A stretch of 64,000 nucleotides of DNA from Candidatus Zipacnadia bacterium (GTDB lineage: Bacteria; Armatimonadota; Zipacnadia; Zipacnadales; UBA5352), in NCBI GenBank assembly GCA_029821735.1, contig JALGSU010000017.1:1-64000 (forward strand). Direction: 5' to 3'. Below the pieces are notes generated by a model that saw only the letters and a list, made by a program, of their open reading frames with translations, did no database searches and was not told the DNA's origin. How positions within the stretch are numbered: the stretch's first letter is position 1; each line of letters opens with the position of its first letter. Below, piece by piece: positions 46,641 through 54,796 of this stretch. Position numbers and translations under genes: made by a program.

Positions 46641-47132
46641 TTACCGAGCGACGCCGATGCTTGCCTCGTCTGTCAGTCCCGCCAACGAGGCCGTCTCGCT
46701 GGCGGTCCAGTACTGGTAGAACTCGCTCTGGGCTGACCACCACGGACCATTGGCCTGCTCAACGACGGTCGGATAGCGCGCAAACATCGGTCGATTGATC
46801 CAGATCTCGCGTGTGTTGATGAACGCGTAGGCGTTGAAGTTCTCCCCGAGGCTGGGGGGCGATACGAGTCTCACGCGGCCGGCGGCGTTCATGTCTGAGC
46901 CGAGCTTGGCGTAGTCGGCAAAGCCTGCCTCCTCGATCATCGCGATCCATTCGCTGGTTGGGTGGAAGTTAGGGATGTCTGGTTCTGATGTGGGTGACGC
47001 GGACGGAGCTGCCGGCGTAACGGTCGCACCTGCCGACCCGCCTCCGCACCCCGCCATGAGTACCGCGCATGCTGAGCACGCAACAAGCAGGGCGCCTGCG
47101 AGGCGTCCCGCGTCTCCTCTGGTTGATCCCAT
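46641..47132 (-). CDS. Lipoprotein of unknown function
   Basis: From ATG 47132 (MGSTRGDAGRL) a hydrophobic segment ends in the lipobox LMAGC, followed by a Gly-rich and Pro/Ser/Thr-rich linker (TPAAPSASPTSEPD) typical of lipoproteins spanning to the surface. The mature part (IPNFHPTSEWIAMIEEAGFA, INTREIWINRPMFARYPTVV) is compact and has no recognised family. The start is favoured by a GGGAG site upstream. It is convergent with the GNAT gene and shows no shared operon with the PEP-CTERM genes. Confidence 0.6.
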   Translation of the reverse strand: MGSTRGDAGRLAGALLVACSACAVLMAGCGGGSAGATVTPAAPSASPTSEPDIPNFHPTSEWIAMIEEAGFADYAKLGSDMNAAGRVRLVSPPSLGENFNAYAFINTREIWINRPMFARYPTVVEQANGPWWSAQSEFYQYWTASETASLAGLTDEASIGVAR

Positions 47133-47310
47133 GATTGCTCGTCTCCCGTCCTGAGTGTGGGTCGTCACTCAGTGCATCGGGAGGCGAGATAGAGCAGTGA
47201 AGCCTCAGGCGCAACGGTGGGGTCGCGCGTCAGTAACGGGCGAGCAAATCTGTGGGGCGGCTGCGCCTGCGGTCACACGCGGCAGGAACGTCCGCGTCCA
47301 GACATAGAGA

Positions 47311-47336
47311 AAGCGCCCGCCGGATGGCGGGCGCTT
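47311..47336 (-). terminator. Terminator of the first PEP-CTERM gene
   Basis: AAGCGCCCGCC and GGCGGGCGCTT pair over 11 bp with a 4-base loop, 42 bases after the gene's stop. Read on the minus strand the stem runs into TTTCTCT. An almost identical hairpin follows the next PEP-CTERM gene. Confidence 0.75.
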
Positions 47337-47377
47337 GATGGTTTCAGCTAACGGCAGTTTCCTAGGCGGTCAGGCCT

Positions 47378-47911
47378 TCAGGCTGACTTGCGGCGGCGCC
47401 ACCAGCCTACGCCGAGGAGGGCAAGTGACGTGAGCGCCATGCTCGCTGGTTCGGGGTTGGCTGACCACGTCTGGTGGGAGTACGGATCACCCTCGGAACC
47501 GTCGAACGCCGCCCAATCATACCATCCGGGAGCGAAGCTACTCCGATAGCTGAACTCTCCTTGAGATCCGGACGTCCCAAGGCCATCCTCTGGCATCCAA
47601 TAAACTGCAGGACCCGTGCTTGGGAACAACGAAGGCTCCACGCTGTTCAGGTTGCTTGTGTAGGCGCCCATTTGCCAATCATTGGGTTGGGTGAAGTCGC
47701 TCGGATTAGCGCCCGCGCCCACGCCGATTGCCCAGAAGAGCAGCTCTCCGTTGTTGGCACCAGTGACGTTGTAGACGTAGTCCCACATCTCATCTACGGC
47801 GTCCCAAGTTGCTTCGCCGCTGATGGTGATCTCAGCACTTGCGAAGGTTGGTACGAGCAGGAGGGCGGCGACGGTAAGGAAGACGATCGTCTGGTGAGTA
47901 GAGCGCATCAT
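47378..47911 (-). CDS. PEP-CTERM sorting-signal protein
   Basis: The signal peptide (from ATG 47911: MMRSTHQTIVFLTVAALLLV) leads a small mature domain rich in Asp, Tyr, Trp and Gly. The C-terminus carries the exosortase signal: PEPASMALTSLALLGVGWW followed by RRRKSA, i.e. PEP box, hydrophobic helix and basic tail. An exosortase would cleave near the PEP box and attach the protein to the envelope. The 177-residue mature domain resembles that of the next two genes, so they are paralogues. A good promoter lies upstream. Confidence 0.85.
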   Translation of the reverse strand: MMRSTHQTIVFLTVAALLLVPTFASAEITISGEATWDAVDEMWDYVYNVTGANNGELLFWAIGVGAGANPSDFTQPNDWQMGAYTSNLNSVEPSLFPSTGPAVYWMPEDGLGTSGSQGEFSYRSSFAPGWYDWAAFDGSEGDPYSHQTWSANPEPASMALTSLALLGVGWWRRRKSA

Positions 47912-47963
47912 ACTTCCCCTTTTCCCGACTGGAAGGGTTCTGGGCAGCAACTAAACCGAGTGT

Positions 47964-47992
47964 ATTGTACAAGGCAACGTATGCAGAGTCAA
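47964..47992 (-). promoter_or_regulatory. Promoter of the first PEP-CTERM gene
   Basis: Reading leftwards, TTGACT (47992-47987) and TACAAT (47969-47964) are 17 bases apart, five of six -10 matches. The leader is about 46 bases. Confidence 0.8.
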
Positions 47993-48077
47993 TGATGGTC
48001 GGCAGTTTGTTCAGGGGGAATGGCGTGGACGAGCGGAGAGGAACTGCGGCGGGGGCGCTGGCGCCCAGACAAAGAGA

Positions 48078-48103
48078 AAGCGCCCGCCGAATGGCGGGCG
48101 CTT
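48078..48103 (-). terminator. Terminator of the second PEP-CTERM gene
   Basis: The same 11-bp stem as at 47311 (AAGCGCCCGCC/GGCGGGCGCTT) with loop GAAT lies 35 bases after the gene's stop. The stem is followed by TTTCTC on the minus strand. Confidence 0.75.
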
Positions 48104-48137
48104 GATCGTTTCAGGAAACAGCAGTTGGTTTGCGGCT

Positions 48138-48806
48138 TCAGGCTGACTTCCGCCGTCGCCACCAGCCGACACCCAGCAGGGCCAGGGAGGTCAGCGCCAT
48201 ACTGGCGGGTTCGGGACTCGGTGAATACTCGCTGCCACTGCCACTATATGCGCCGCCGTCGTTTACACCGCCAGCCGCTAGCCAAGGATGCAATTGAGGC
48301 CCGACGTTGCTCTGGAACGAAAACGTACCAGGGTCAGGAGCGTGTTCATAGGCAGTGCCTGCGGGGGCTACCCACCACCATATGACTGCAGACTGTCCCT
48401 GCCAAGCATCGAAAACACCACCGTACGTACCAGTCACAACGCTGCTGACCTGCGTGCCCGACCAATGGTAGTCCGTGCTGCCAGCGGGCTGGGTAATTGA
48501 ACTCACTCCGGCAGGAGTGCGAATTCCCCAAGCCCACGGCCCACCGCTCTCGTACACATCTGGGTTCTCCGACACCAATGTGCCCGCGGCGACTTCAGCT
48601 CCATTCAAGATGTAAACGTAGTCCCACAGGTTGGCGTCGCCTGCGAGGTATTCGTCAATCGCGTCGTAAGTATTCCCCACGCTGTTCGTGACACCACTGG
48701 GCGTCTCGCCATCATACGTGATCGTGACAGCAGCACCCGCGAAGCTTGGCACGAGCAGGAGGGCGGCGACGGCAAGGAGGATGAGCATCTGGTTGGCGGT
48801 GCGCAT
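48138..48806 (-). CDS. PEP-CTERM sorting-signal protein
   Basis: From ATG 48806 the signal peptide is MRTANQMLILLAVAALLLVP. The mature domain (ITYDGETPSG, LWDYVYILNGAEVAAG) parallels its neighbours. The C-terminal sorting signal is SPEPASMALTSLALLGVGWW plus RRRKSA. With 222 residues it is longer than the first copy. A longer open frame upstream has no signal-like start. Promoter and terminator of the same type as the first copy frame it, so each gene is transcribed separately. Confidence 0.85.
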   Translation of the reverse strand: MRTANQMLILLAVAALLLVPSFAGAAVTITYDGETPSGVTNSVGNTYDAIDEYLAGDANLWDYVYILNGAEVAAGTLVSENPDVYESGGPWAWGIRTPAGVSSITQPAGSTDYHWSGTQVSSVVTGTYGGVFDAWQGQSAVIWWWVAPAGTAYEHAPDPGTFSFQSNVGPQLHPWLAAGGVNDGGAYSGSGSEYSPSPEPASMALTSLALLGVGWWRRRKSA

Positions 48807-48861
48807 AGTGGTTCCCCTTTTCCCAGGCGAATACGGGGTCTGAGACACCCTCGTAGGATCA

Positions 48862-48890
48862 AGTTTACGCATAACCGGACCTAGAGTCAA
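48862..48890 (-). promoter_or_regulatory. Promoter of the second PEP-CTERM gene
   Basis: Reading leftwards, TTGACT (48890-48885) and TAAACT (48867-48862) are 17 bases apart, giving a leader of about 50 bases. The -35 box is identical to that of the other two copies. Confidence 0.7.
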
Positions 48891-48937
48891 GATGATGGCA
48901 TAGTTTATTCTTGATCGCTGTCTATCGTTCTGCCCCG

Positions 48938-49555
48938 TCAGTCGCGCTTCTTCTTCCGGCGCCACCAGCCCACGCCCAGCAGGGCCAGTGAAGTCAGCGC
49001 TATGCTGGCGGGCTCGGGCGTCGGCGACCATTCGCTGCCCGATTGGGTGTAGTCCGTATGCAGCCCGTACGTTTGCCAGTCGTTCATCACAGGTGCCTGA
49101 ATGGTCTGGATATGGAAGACACCCAACGTAGGGGCAGTGTTTCCGGGAATGGCGGTGCCAGTCCATCTCCACACAACGCCGGCGCGGTCCTCGAGGTCTG
49201 TGTCGTCAAAAGCGCCGCCATATGCCTCGGCCGTTATGTTGCCGTCCCACCCGCCGTCCCAGCCGAAAGGGGTCCCGATATTGTCTGGCGCTATCGGCAC
49301 CGCGATTGCCCAGACCACCGGTCCATCCTGATCGGAGCTTGCGGAGAGTCGGTAGCGGTAGTCCCACAGCTCATCGTCGCCGGCACCGTAACCTTCGATG
49401 CCTTCCTCGGTGATGTCGTCGTTAAGTGATCCGCTGCCCACCGGGGTCTCGCCATAGTAGTCGATAGTGATCTGTGCGACGGCTGGGGAGTGCGGTACAA
49501 GCGCAGCCACGGCCAAGACGGCAGCGACGATTACGCACAACCGCAGGTACCGCAT
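48938..49555 (-). CDS. PEP-CTERM sorting-signal protein
   Basis: The signal peptide (MRYLRLCVIVAAVLAVAALV) is followed by a mature domain of about 150 residues with the shared ITIDYYGETP and LWDYRYRL segments. The end carries the sorting signal TPEPASIALTSLALLGVGWW with basic tail RRKKKRD. It is a third paralogue, adjacent to the divergent GT39-exosortase-EpsI operon. No terminator hairpin like those of the other copies is seen. Confidence 0.85.
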   Translation of the reverse strand: MRYLRLCVIVAAVLAVAALVPHSPAVAQITIDYYGETPVGSGSLNDDITEEGIEGYGAGDDELWDYRYRLSASSDQDGPVVWAIAVPIAPDNIGTPFGWDGGWDGNITAEAYGGAFDDTDLEDRAGVVWRWTGTAIPGNTAPTLGVFHIQTIQAPVMNDWQTYGLHTDYTQSGSEWSPTPEPASIALTSLALLGVGWWRRKKKRD

Positions 49556-49595
49556 CGTCTGTTCCTCTGAGAAGAGAGGTAATGTAAGCTATGAC

Positions 49596-49624
49596 AGCTT
49601 ACAAGACCACCGGCGAGGAGTCAA
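49596..49624 (-). promoter_or_regulatory. Promoter of the third PEP-CTERM gene
   Basis: Reading leftwards, TTGACT (49624-49619) and TAAGCT (49601-49596) are 17 bases apart. The -10 box overlaps a 7-bp inverted repeat (GTAAGCT...AGCTTAC), which may be an operator or a leader hairpin. Confidence 0.6.
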
Positions 49625-49840
49625 GCGATCTTGTACTTTGATTGCCGACAGGGCGCAGATTCTACGTTCATCCCGATTGTAGGGGGTGCATTATTGAACA
49701 AAACATGTATTTGAGAGCTTCTGTGCTGCCGGTCAGTTTGCCTGGATCCGGACGGACCAGAGGCGCCACCGTGTCAGTGCTGGGCTGCGTCACCTGGCAG
49801 CGCTTGAGGGCCACGGGAGGGCTCGTGTCGCCGACGGGCC

Positions 49841-49869
49841 TTGTCACGCTGGACGCCCTGACGTATAAT
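49841..49869 (+). promoter_or_regulatory. Promoter of the GT39-exosortase-EpsI operon
   Basis: TTGTCA (49841-49846) and a perfect TATAAT (49864-49869) are 17 bases apart. Transcription would start near 49877, leaving a leader of about 120 bases before ATG 50000. The rest of 49625-49999 shows no gene. Confidence 0.75.
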
Positions 49870-49999
49870 GGCGCGGTCTGTGGGGTAGGCGTGCGTCTGC
49901 GCGCGCGGGGCACCCAGTACCGATCGCAGACCGATCCATCCGGCCAATTACTCACTCGCTGGCATGCTGCCAGGGAGATAGCTGGGAGAGAAGTCGGGT

Positions 50000-51655
50000 A
50001 TGGAACAGGACGATCGGGTCGCGGCGATCCAGAAGCTGTTGCTGCGCGTGGCCTTTGTCGGCTGTGTACTGAGTCTTCTGCTTATCACGTTGGTGGCGAA
50101 GTTTAAGACCATTCAGTCTCCGCCCGTGTTCGACCACGCAGTGATCGCGCGGAACTTGGCGACCGGACACGGTCTGACGCACTCGGTGATCTCCCCCCTC
50201 GGCCTGGCCATCGCGCCGGAACACGCTGAGCAACTCACCTTCTCGGCTCCGCTGTACCCTATCATACTGTCGGTGCCGATCCGGCTGTTCGGTGCGACCG
50301 ACCGGATGATTGCTCTGACCTCCGTGACTTTTGCCGCGCTTACACTCGCCCTCCTGTATTTCATCTGTATGAAATATCTCAGCAACCGGATCGCCGTGGC
50401 CGCGACCGGGCTATCGGCAATCACCGTTCCGTTCGTGATGCACGCTGTCTCGGGTACCGAGGTACCATGCCTGGCTCTACTGGTGACCGGGCTGTTCGGG
50501 GTGCTCCTCGCGTGGCGGCGAGCGGAGAGCGAGAAGCAGCGTTCGCGCTGGTGGGCGGCAGCGGCGTCGGTCATTATTGCGCTGTGCTGGCTCACCCGCT
50601 ATGAGATGGTTGCCCTGATCCCGTGCGTGGCCCTCTTCTGGCTGCTCGCCGACCCGAGCCGGATCTGGTCGAGACTGCTGTGGACCGTTCTGCCGTTCAT
50701 CATCATCGCTACGCCATGGGTCGTCCGCAACAGCCTCGTGATGGAGCGTCCGATCGTCTCGGACTACTCCTACACGTTGCTGTCCACAACCGTCCTCTAC
50801 CCGCAGGACCTCATCCTCCGCATGTACAGAGAGGCGCCATATCATCCCTGGGCCGTGGCGATCGAGCACCCGGGCATGATCCTGCTGAAGGCCCACGCGC
50901 GCGCGATGCAGCTCTACTACTCGGTGCCTCTGCTGGGCAATCCATATATCACGGCGCTCTTCATCTTCGGGGTGCTGATCTCAACTGTTCGGAGAGACCT
51001 GGCGGCACTTCACTGGGCCCTGGTCCTATCCATTGTGCTGACTGCCGGGGCGATGTGCTTCTACTTCAACATCGATGGGCTGCTGAGTCTCTTCCTGCCG
51101 ATCGTCGCCGTCTTTGGCATAAAGACCTTCAGCGAGATCCTCGAGACCGTCGACTGGCCAGCGCCGCCCGACGACGATGAAGCTTCGCCCTTCGCGCTCT
51201 ATATGCGTATGCGGTTGGTGGCAATCCAAAAGCGAGGCCCCGGCCGCGTGGCCAAGCTGGGGATGTGGCTGGTGATCCTGTCGCTCGCCTACCCGATGCT
51301 TGACTACCTCTTCATCCAGCCGCCGGCGCGGGAGAACCCGGTGGCCATCGGGGCGGAGGCGTTGCGCGACGAGCCCTACCAACTCATCATGTCTGACATC
51401 CCGTCCCTGGTGTCGTGGTACTCCGGCAAGCGTACCCTCATGCTTCCCGGTGATCGCTGGAACCTCGCCGCGATCGAGAAGATCGGCGTCAAGCCCGATG
51501 CCGTCTTCCTCAAGCCCGGACCGCAGGCTGAGCGGGCAATCTTCCCCGGCTACGAGCGGGTCGAGGACTGGAAGTACCCAGGCGTCCTCCTCGAGCGTCT
51601 GCCCGGCGAGATGCCACCTCCGCAAGGGACGCCGCCGCCACTGGTGAATGAATGA
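50000..51655 (+). CDS. GT39/ArnT-type membrane glycosyltransferase
   Basis: This is a GT-C fold protein with about eleven predicted membrane helices. An early periplasmic loop reads FDHAVIARNLATGHGLTHS (the Asp of the family follows the first helix), and LTRYEMVALIP is also typical. The C-terminal part is soluble (LDEPYQ-like, YSGKRTLMLPGDRW). Such enzymes move a sugar from a polyprenyl carrier to a lipid or protein on the outer face of the inner membrane. It overlaps the exosortase gene (ATGA), so it may glycosylate sorted proteins or act in the glycan pathway. The acceptor is unknown. Confidence 0.8.
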   Translation: MEQDDRVAAIQKLLLRVAFVGCVLSLLLITLVAKFKTIQSPPVFDHAVIARNLATGHGLTHSVISPLGLAIAPEHAEQLTFSAPLYPIILSVPIRLFGATDRMIALTSVTFAALTLALLYFICMKYLSNRIAVAATGLSAITVPFVMHAVSGTEVPCLALLVTGLFGVLLAWRRAESEKQRSRWWAAAASVIIALCWLTRYEMVALIPCVALFWLLADPSRIWSRLLWTVLPFIIIATPWVVRNSLVMERPIVSDYSYTLLSTTVLYPQDLILRMYREAPYHPWAVAIEHPGMILLKAHARAMQLYYSVPLLGNPYITALFIFGVLISTVRRDLAALHWALVLSIVLTAGAMCFYFNIDGLLSLFLPIVAVFGIKTFSEILETVDWPAPPDDDEASPFALYMRMRLVAIQKRGPGRVAKLGMWLVILSLAYPMLDYLFIQPPARENPVAIGAEALRDEPYQLIMSDIPSLVSWYSGKRTLMLPGDRWNLAAIEKIGVKPDAVFLKPGPQAERAIFPGYERVEDWKYPGVLLERLPGEMPPPQGTPPPLVNE

Positions 51656-52527
51656 CCGCCGAGGCGCAGGTCGAGGAAAAACTAACTGGCGGCGAGGGCC
51701 GGAATCTGAAGCTCTGGCTCTACGTCGCACTGCTTGGGATAGGCGTCTTCGCAGCCTACTGGCGGAGCATGCAGTGGGTGACGCACCTGTCACTGTTGCA
51801 CGTGGACACCGGCGGCGGGCTCTTTGCCCCCATCGTCTCCGCGTATCTGGTGTGGCAGCTGCGCGACGAGTTACGCGGTCTCAAGGTGACCGGCACTCAC
51901 TGGGGCGCGCTGGCACTGGCCCTCGGTGGGCTGCTGTTCCTGGCCGGGCTCTGGGGCATGTTCTCGACTCTGCTGACGCTGTCTCTGGTCACGGTCGTGT
52001 GGGGCCTCGTTGTCTGGATGGGCGGCATTGAGCGCGGCAAGAAGCTCTTGTTCCCGATTGGCTACCTGGCCTTCCTCGTCCCGGCCCCGACCGTGCTCGA
52101 CAGCATCTCTCTCCCGCTGCGCCTGTTCTCGACCCACGTTTCGGCCATCCTCCCGCGCATGCTCGGGATAGAAGTGCGCGTCCAGGGCACCGAAGTTATC
52201 ATCGGCACCTACCGCGGCATGATCGACGCACCGTGCAGCGGCCTGTCATACTTGCTGACCCTGGCGGCGTGCGCGACCCTCGTGGCCTATATGTCCGAGA
52301 CCACCTTCTGGCGGAAAGTCATCCTGAGCCTGTCCGCGATTCCCATCGCGGCTCTGGCGAACGTCGTCCGCATTGATATGTCCTACATGCTGCACGAAGC
52401 CTTCGGCAACGTGTTCTCCGCGGGCACCGGGCACGCGCTGGTCGGGATGGTTGTGCTCGTCTTCGCAACTCTGTCGCTGCTGGGGGTGTGGAGCGTTACA
52501 TGTCACAAACCGACTGGCGATTCATAG
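51652..52527 (+). CDS. Exosortase
   Basis: This integral-membrane transpeptidase-like enzyme recognises the PEP-CTERM signal. About eight membrane helices are visible. The catalytic residues fit the family: Cys 195 in MIDAPCSGLSYLL, Arg 240 in ANVVRIDM, and His 261 in GTGHALVGM. The sequence around the Cys (APCSGL) differs from the EACSGI of XrtA, so the subtype is open. The three PEP-CTERM genes lie 2-4 kb away and are the obvious substrates. It overlaps both neighbours: the GT39 stop, and the EpsI start lies within its 3' end. Confidence 0.92.
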   Translation: MTAEAQVEEKLTGGEGRNLKLWLYVALLGIGVFAAYWRSMQWVTHLSLLHVDTGGGLFAPIVSAYLVWQLRDELRGLKVTGTHWGALALALGGLLFLAGLWGMFSTLLTLSLVTVVWGLVVWMGGIERGKKLLFPIGYLAFLVPAPTVLDSISLPLRLFSTHVSAILPRMLGIEVRVQGTEVIIGTYRGMIDAPCSGLSYLLTLAACATLVAYMSETTFWRKVILSLSAIPIAALANVVRIDMSYMLHEAFGNVFSAGTGHALVGMVVLVFATLSLLGVWSVTCHKPTGDS

Positions 52528-53174
52528 GAGCCGCGATTCTCGTGGGCGGGCTCATCGCGATCGATGCGCACTTCGCCGCGTGGACTCCCACGACGTTTGT
52601 GTTTGAGGGCTCCCGCATCCCTGAAACCATAGGCGCGTGGACTGGCACCAAGGTTGAACTGAGTGAGAACGAGGTCGAGCAATTGCTCGGGGACGGTAGA
52701 CTCACGTATGACCGGCGCAAGTATGCTTCCGATGGCGATCAGACCATCGACGCGTGGGCGGTGTATCTCGAACGCCCAGAGGCCATTCGGCACACCCCCG
52801 ACCGCTGTCTGACGGTCACTGGCTGGGCAGTCGACCGCGTGACGACGGTCGATGTGCCGATACTCGGCGAGGGCGAGCCGATGGTCGCCAACCTGCTGAC
52901 GGGCACCAAGGGCGATCGGAAGATCGTGCAGATGTATGTGTTCGTGACTGCGGACGGATACCGGCGCACGCCACTCCAGACGCTGCTGGAGTATTCCAGC
53001 AACCGGCTGTCATCGAAGGACCAGGCGATGGCGATGGTCATGCTGGTGTCGATCGTGCCCTTTGAGGATGATCAGCAGGAGCTGGAGACCATCAACACGT
53101 TGGTCGATTTCGCGAGCCAGTACCTGCCTCACCTCCGCTCGACGTTGAGCAACTCAGGCGCGGCCGCGCCCTGA
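52500..53174 (+). CDS. Exosortase-associated EpsI-domain protein
   Basis: The N-terminal helix (FIGAAILVGGLIAIDAHF) anchors a periplasmic EpsI domain. The conserved His and Cys pair is visible in RHTPDRCLTVTGW (His 98, Cys 103), and the C-terminal region follows the family. EpsI occurs either as a separate gene after the exosortase, as here, or fused to it. Its activity is undefined. ATG 52500 lies inside the exosortase gene and is preferred to GTG 52488. Confidence 0.88.
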   Translation: MSQTDWRFIGAAILVGGLIAIDAHFAAWTPTTFVFEGSRIPETIGAWTGTKVELSENEVEQLLGDGRLTYDRRKYASDGDQTIDAWAVYLERPEAIRHTPDRCLTVTGWAVDRVTTVDVPILGEGEPMVANLLTGTKGDRKIVQMYVFVTADGYRRTPLQTLLEYSSNRLSSKDQAMAMVMLVSIVPFEDDQQELETINTLVDFASQYLPHLRSTLSNSGAAAP

Positions 53175-53575
53175 TACGCACCGTGCCAGCCCTCAATGAA
53201 ATCTGTTGAGAGAGCGCGAATCAGGTTCGCAAGGTTCGCCAGTTTCCGAATTGTGACGAACGCCCAGGATGTCCGTAGAGGCCGTTCTGGGGCCATTTTG
53301 GGGTCAGCGTGTCAGGCAAGGCTCATAACCTTGTGGTAGAGGTCCGGATCCTGGCCCGTCCTCTCGTACTCTTGCCGCCCCCTCAAGTCGTCTGCCCCTT
53401 CCGTCACTGTCGTTCCTGCTGCTTCTCTCTTTTCTGCGGTTTCCGCCGTCCGGCGACGCCCCACTATCTCCAGCAGGACTTCCCCACGTCACATCGAACT
53501 CTATGCTGCGGACCGACGCGCTGAAGCTGCAGACGGCGCTGGCGCGAGCGACTGCTCCCGGAGGAGATCGCTGAG
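53175..53575. other. Gap with a tRNA-Met-like remnant
   Basis: No gene is supported. At 53317-53333, CAAGG and CCTTG flank the loop CTCATAA, which has the anticodon CAT with the correct flanking bases. A sequence like a TpsiC loop (GGTCCGGATCC, 53341-53351) follows, but neither D arm nor acceptor stem can be built. It could be a degraded tRNA-derived attachment site. Confidence 0.35.
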
Positions 53576-54367
53576 ATGGACGGGCCCGGCCCTGCACCCG
53601 ATGATGTCCTCAGGTCGCTGCCGCCGAAGTTGTATGCGACAGTCAAGAGCATCTTCGACGCGTGGGACGATAGGTTCCTGACCGGGACCTTGGGCTTCGG
53701 TGTCGTGCCCTATGGCTACAACCCGGGCAGGACGCAGGCATATTCGCCGCCCCCGCCGCTATGGAACCAGCGTGTGTATGCGGACCTGATGTACGTTTGC
53801 CGCGGGATCGGTCTGATCAGCGAGGCGATCGACAGTCTCGTCTCCTATGAGCCGCAACCGGACAACGTGCTCAAACCGGGAACGCTTGTCTATGGCACTT
53901 GGTTCAGCCTGGAAGAGGTGCGCAACGACTGGTATCAATGCGCTCCCTATGTGGCTATGCTGAACCGACAGCTCTGGCAAGCATTGGCTGACCTGGCACT
54001 CGATGAGATGGCGCCAGGCGACGCGCTCCCCGATATCCCCAGCACCTGTTCGCCGACATCAGACGACTCGGTCGTCGAACGCGCGGCGAGCATCCGTCAG
54101 TCCCTGGCTCGCATAGCACCAGCGGCCCCGCGGGACCTCGGCACCATCGCCACTGAGACCGCGAGCGCGGAGTTGGCGGCGGTCCGTGCGCACACCTGCA
54201 TATTGGGCCTGGCCGACCTCTCGGTTGAGCCGGATATCGATGGCCTGCGTGTTGTCATCGCTCTGACGCAGACCGCGGAGTTGGCGATGAGCGAGTTCCT
54301 GCACCGTTCGCTGAAGATCCACGCCGCATGGCGAGCACTGGACCTGACCATCTCTCTGGAGTCGTAG
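53576..54367 (+). CDS. Conserved-looking protein of unknown function
   Basis: The 263 residues are of sensible composition, with no signal peptide, and mostly helical. Recognisable features are a Pro-rich part (AYSPPPPLWNQRVYADLMYV) and an even distribution of helices (RQSLARIAPAAPRDLGTIAT). The end is DLTISLES. ATG 53576 follows GGAG. A small membrane protein follows 64 bases later in the same direction. I do not recognise the family. Confidence 0.6.
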   Translation: MDGPGPAPDDVLRSLPPKLYATVKSIFDAWDDRFLTGTLGFGVVPYGYNPGRTQAYSPPPPLWNQRVYADLMYVCRGIGLISEAIDSLVSYEPQPDNVLKPGTLVYGTWFSLEEVRNDWYQCAPYVAMLNRQLWQALADLALDEMAPGDALPDIPSTCSPTSDDSVVERAASIRQSLARIAPAAPRDLGTIATETASAELAAVRAHTCILGLADLSVEPDIDGLRVVIALTQTAELAMSEFLHRSLKIHAAWRALDLTISLES

Positions 54368-54431
54368 GTGGTAGCGGTCGAGATGGACACGGAGCAATCG
54401 CGCGGGAAGGTCTGAAGGTGAGGTCACAACC

Positions 54432-54731
54432 TTGGCAGGCAGAGCTGTCGTGCTGACAGTGTTGCTGGTGGTCCCGGGTTTGATCGTTGCGGCCGTCAGC
54501 GCCCATTACGCCCTGCAGGATTGGCGGCAACTCCTCGACGCGTACTCGCAGCTTCGCGCAGTCATGTCCTCGGACGCCCCACTGCGGGAACTGTATGCTG
54601 CCAACGTCGCGCAGGAGATACACCGCATCAATCTCTTTGCTGACGTGGTCTGGGCGCTGCAGGGCGCCATCTTATTCGGGCTGGGTGTGTGTGGCCTTTG
54701 CCTGTTGCCTCTGGCGCGGCAGAAGGGCTGA
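54432..54731 (+). CDS. Small protein with two membrane helices
   Basis: The first helix (VVLTVLLVVPGLIVAAVSAH) and a C-terminal helix (WALQGAILFGLGVCGLCLLP) frame a polar middle of about 50 residues (LRELYAANVAQEIHRINLFA). TTG 54432 is used as start; GAAGGTGAGG precedes it. It may be co-transcribed with the gene before it. Function unknown. Confidence 0.5.
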   Translation: MAGRAVVLTVLLVVPGLIVAAVSAHYALQDWRQLLDAYSQLRAVMSSDAPLRELYAANVAQEIHRINLFADVVWALQGAILFGLGVCGLCLLPLARQKG

Positions 54732-54796
54732 CCCCGCGTTGCTCGCCGCAACATCTCTGCTGTCCCGCCCCTTCGTACCATAGCGCCGTAATGGCG

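Noticed and set aside
48806-49172. Longer second PEP-CTERM protein starting at 49172
   Set aside because: The extension would cross the promoter at 48862-48890 and the third PEP-CTERM gene, and would bury the signal peptide.
49642-50106. Plus-strand open frame of 154 codons before the GT39 gene
   Set aside because: It overlaps the strong promoter at 49841-49869 and the GT39 start, and its composition (Gly/Arg/Thr, no hydrophobic core) is not protein-like.
53309-53380. Functional tRNA-Met gene
   Set aside because: Only the anticodon arm and a weak TpsiC-like loop are present; acceptor stem and D arm cannot be formed.
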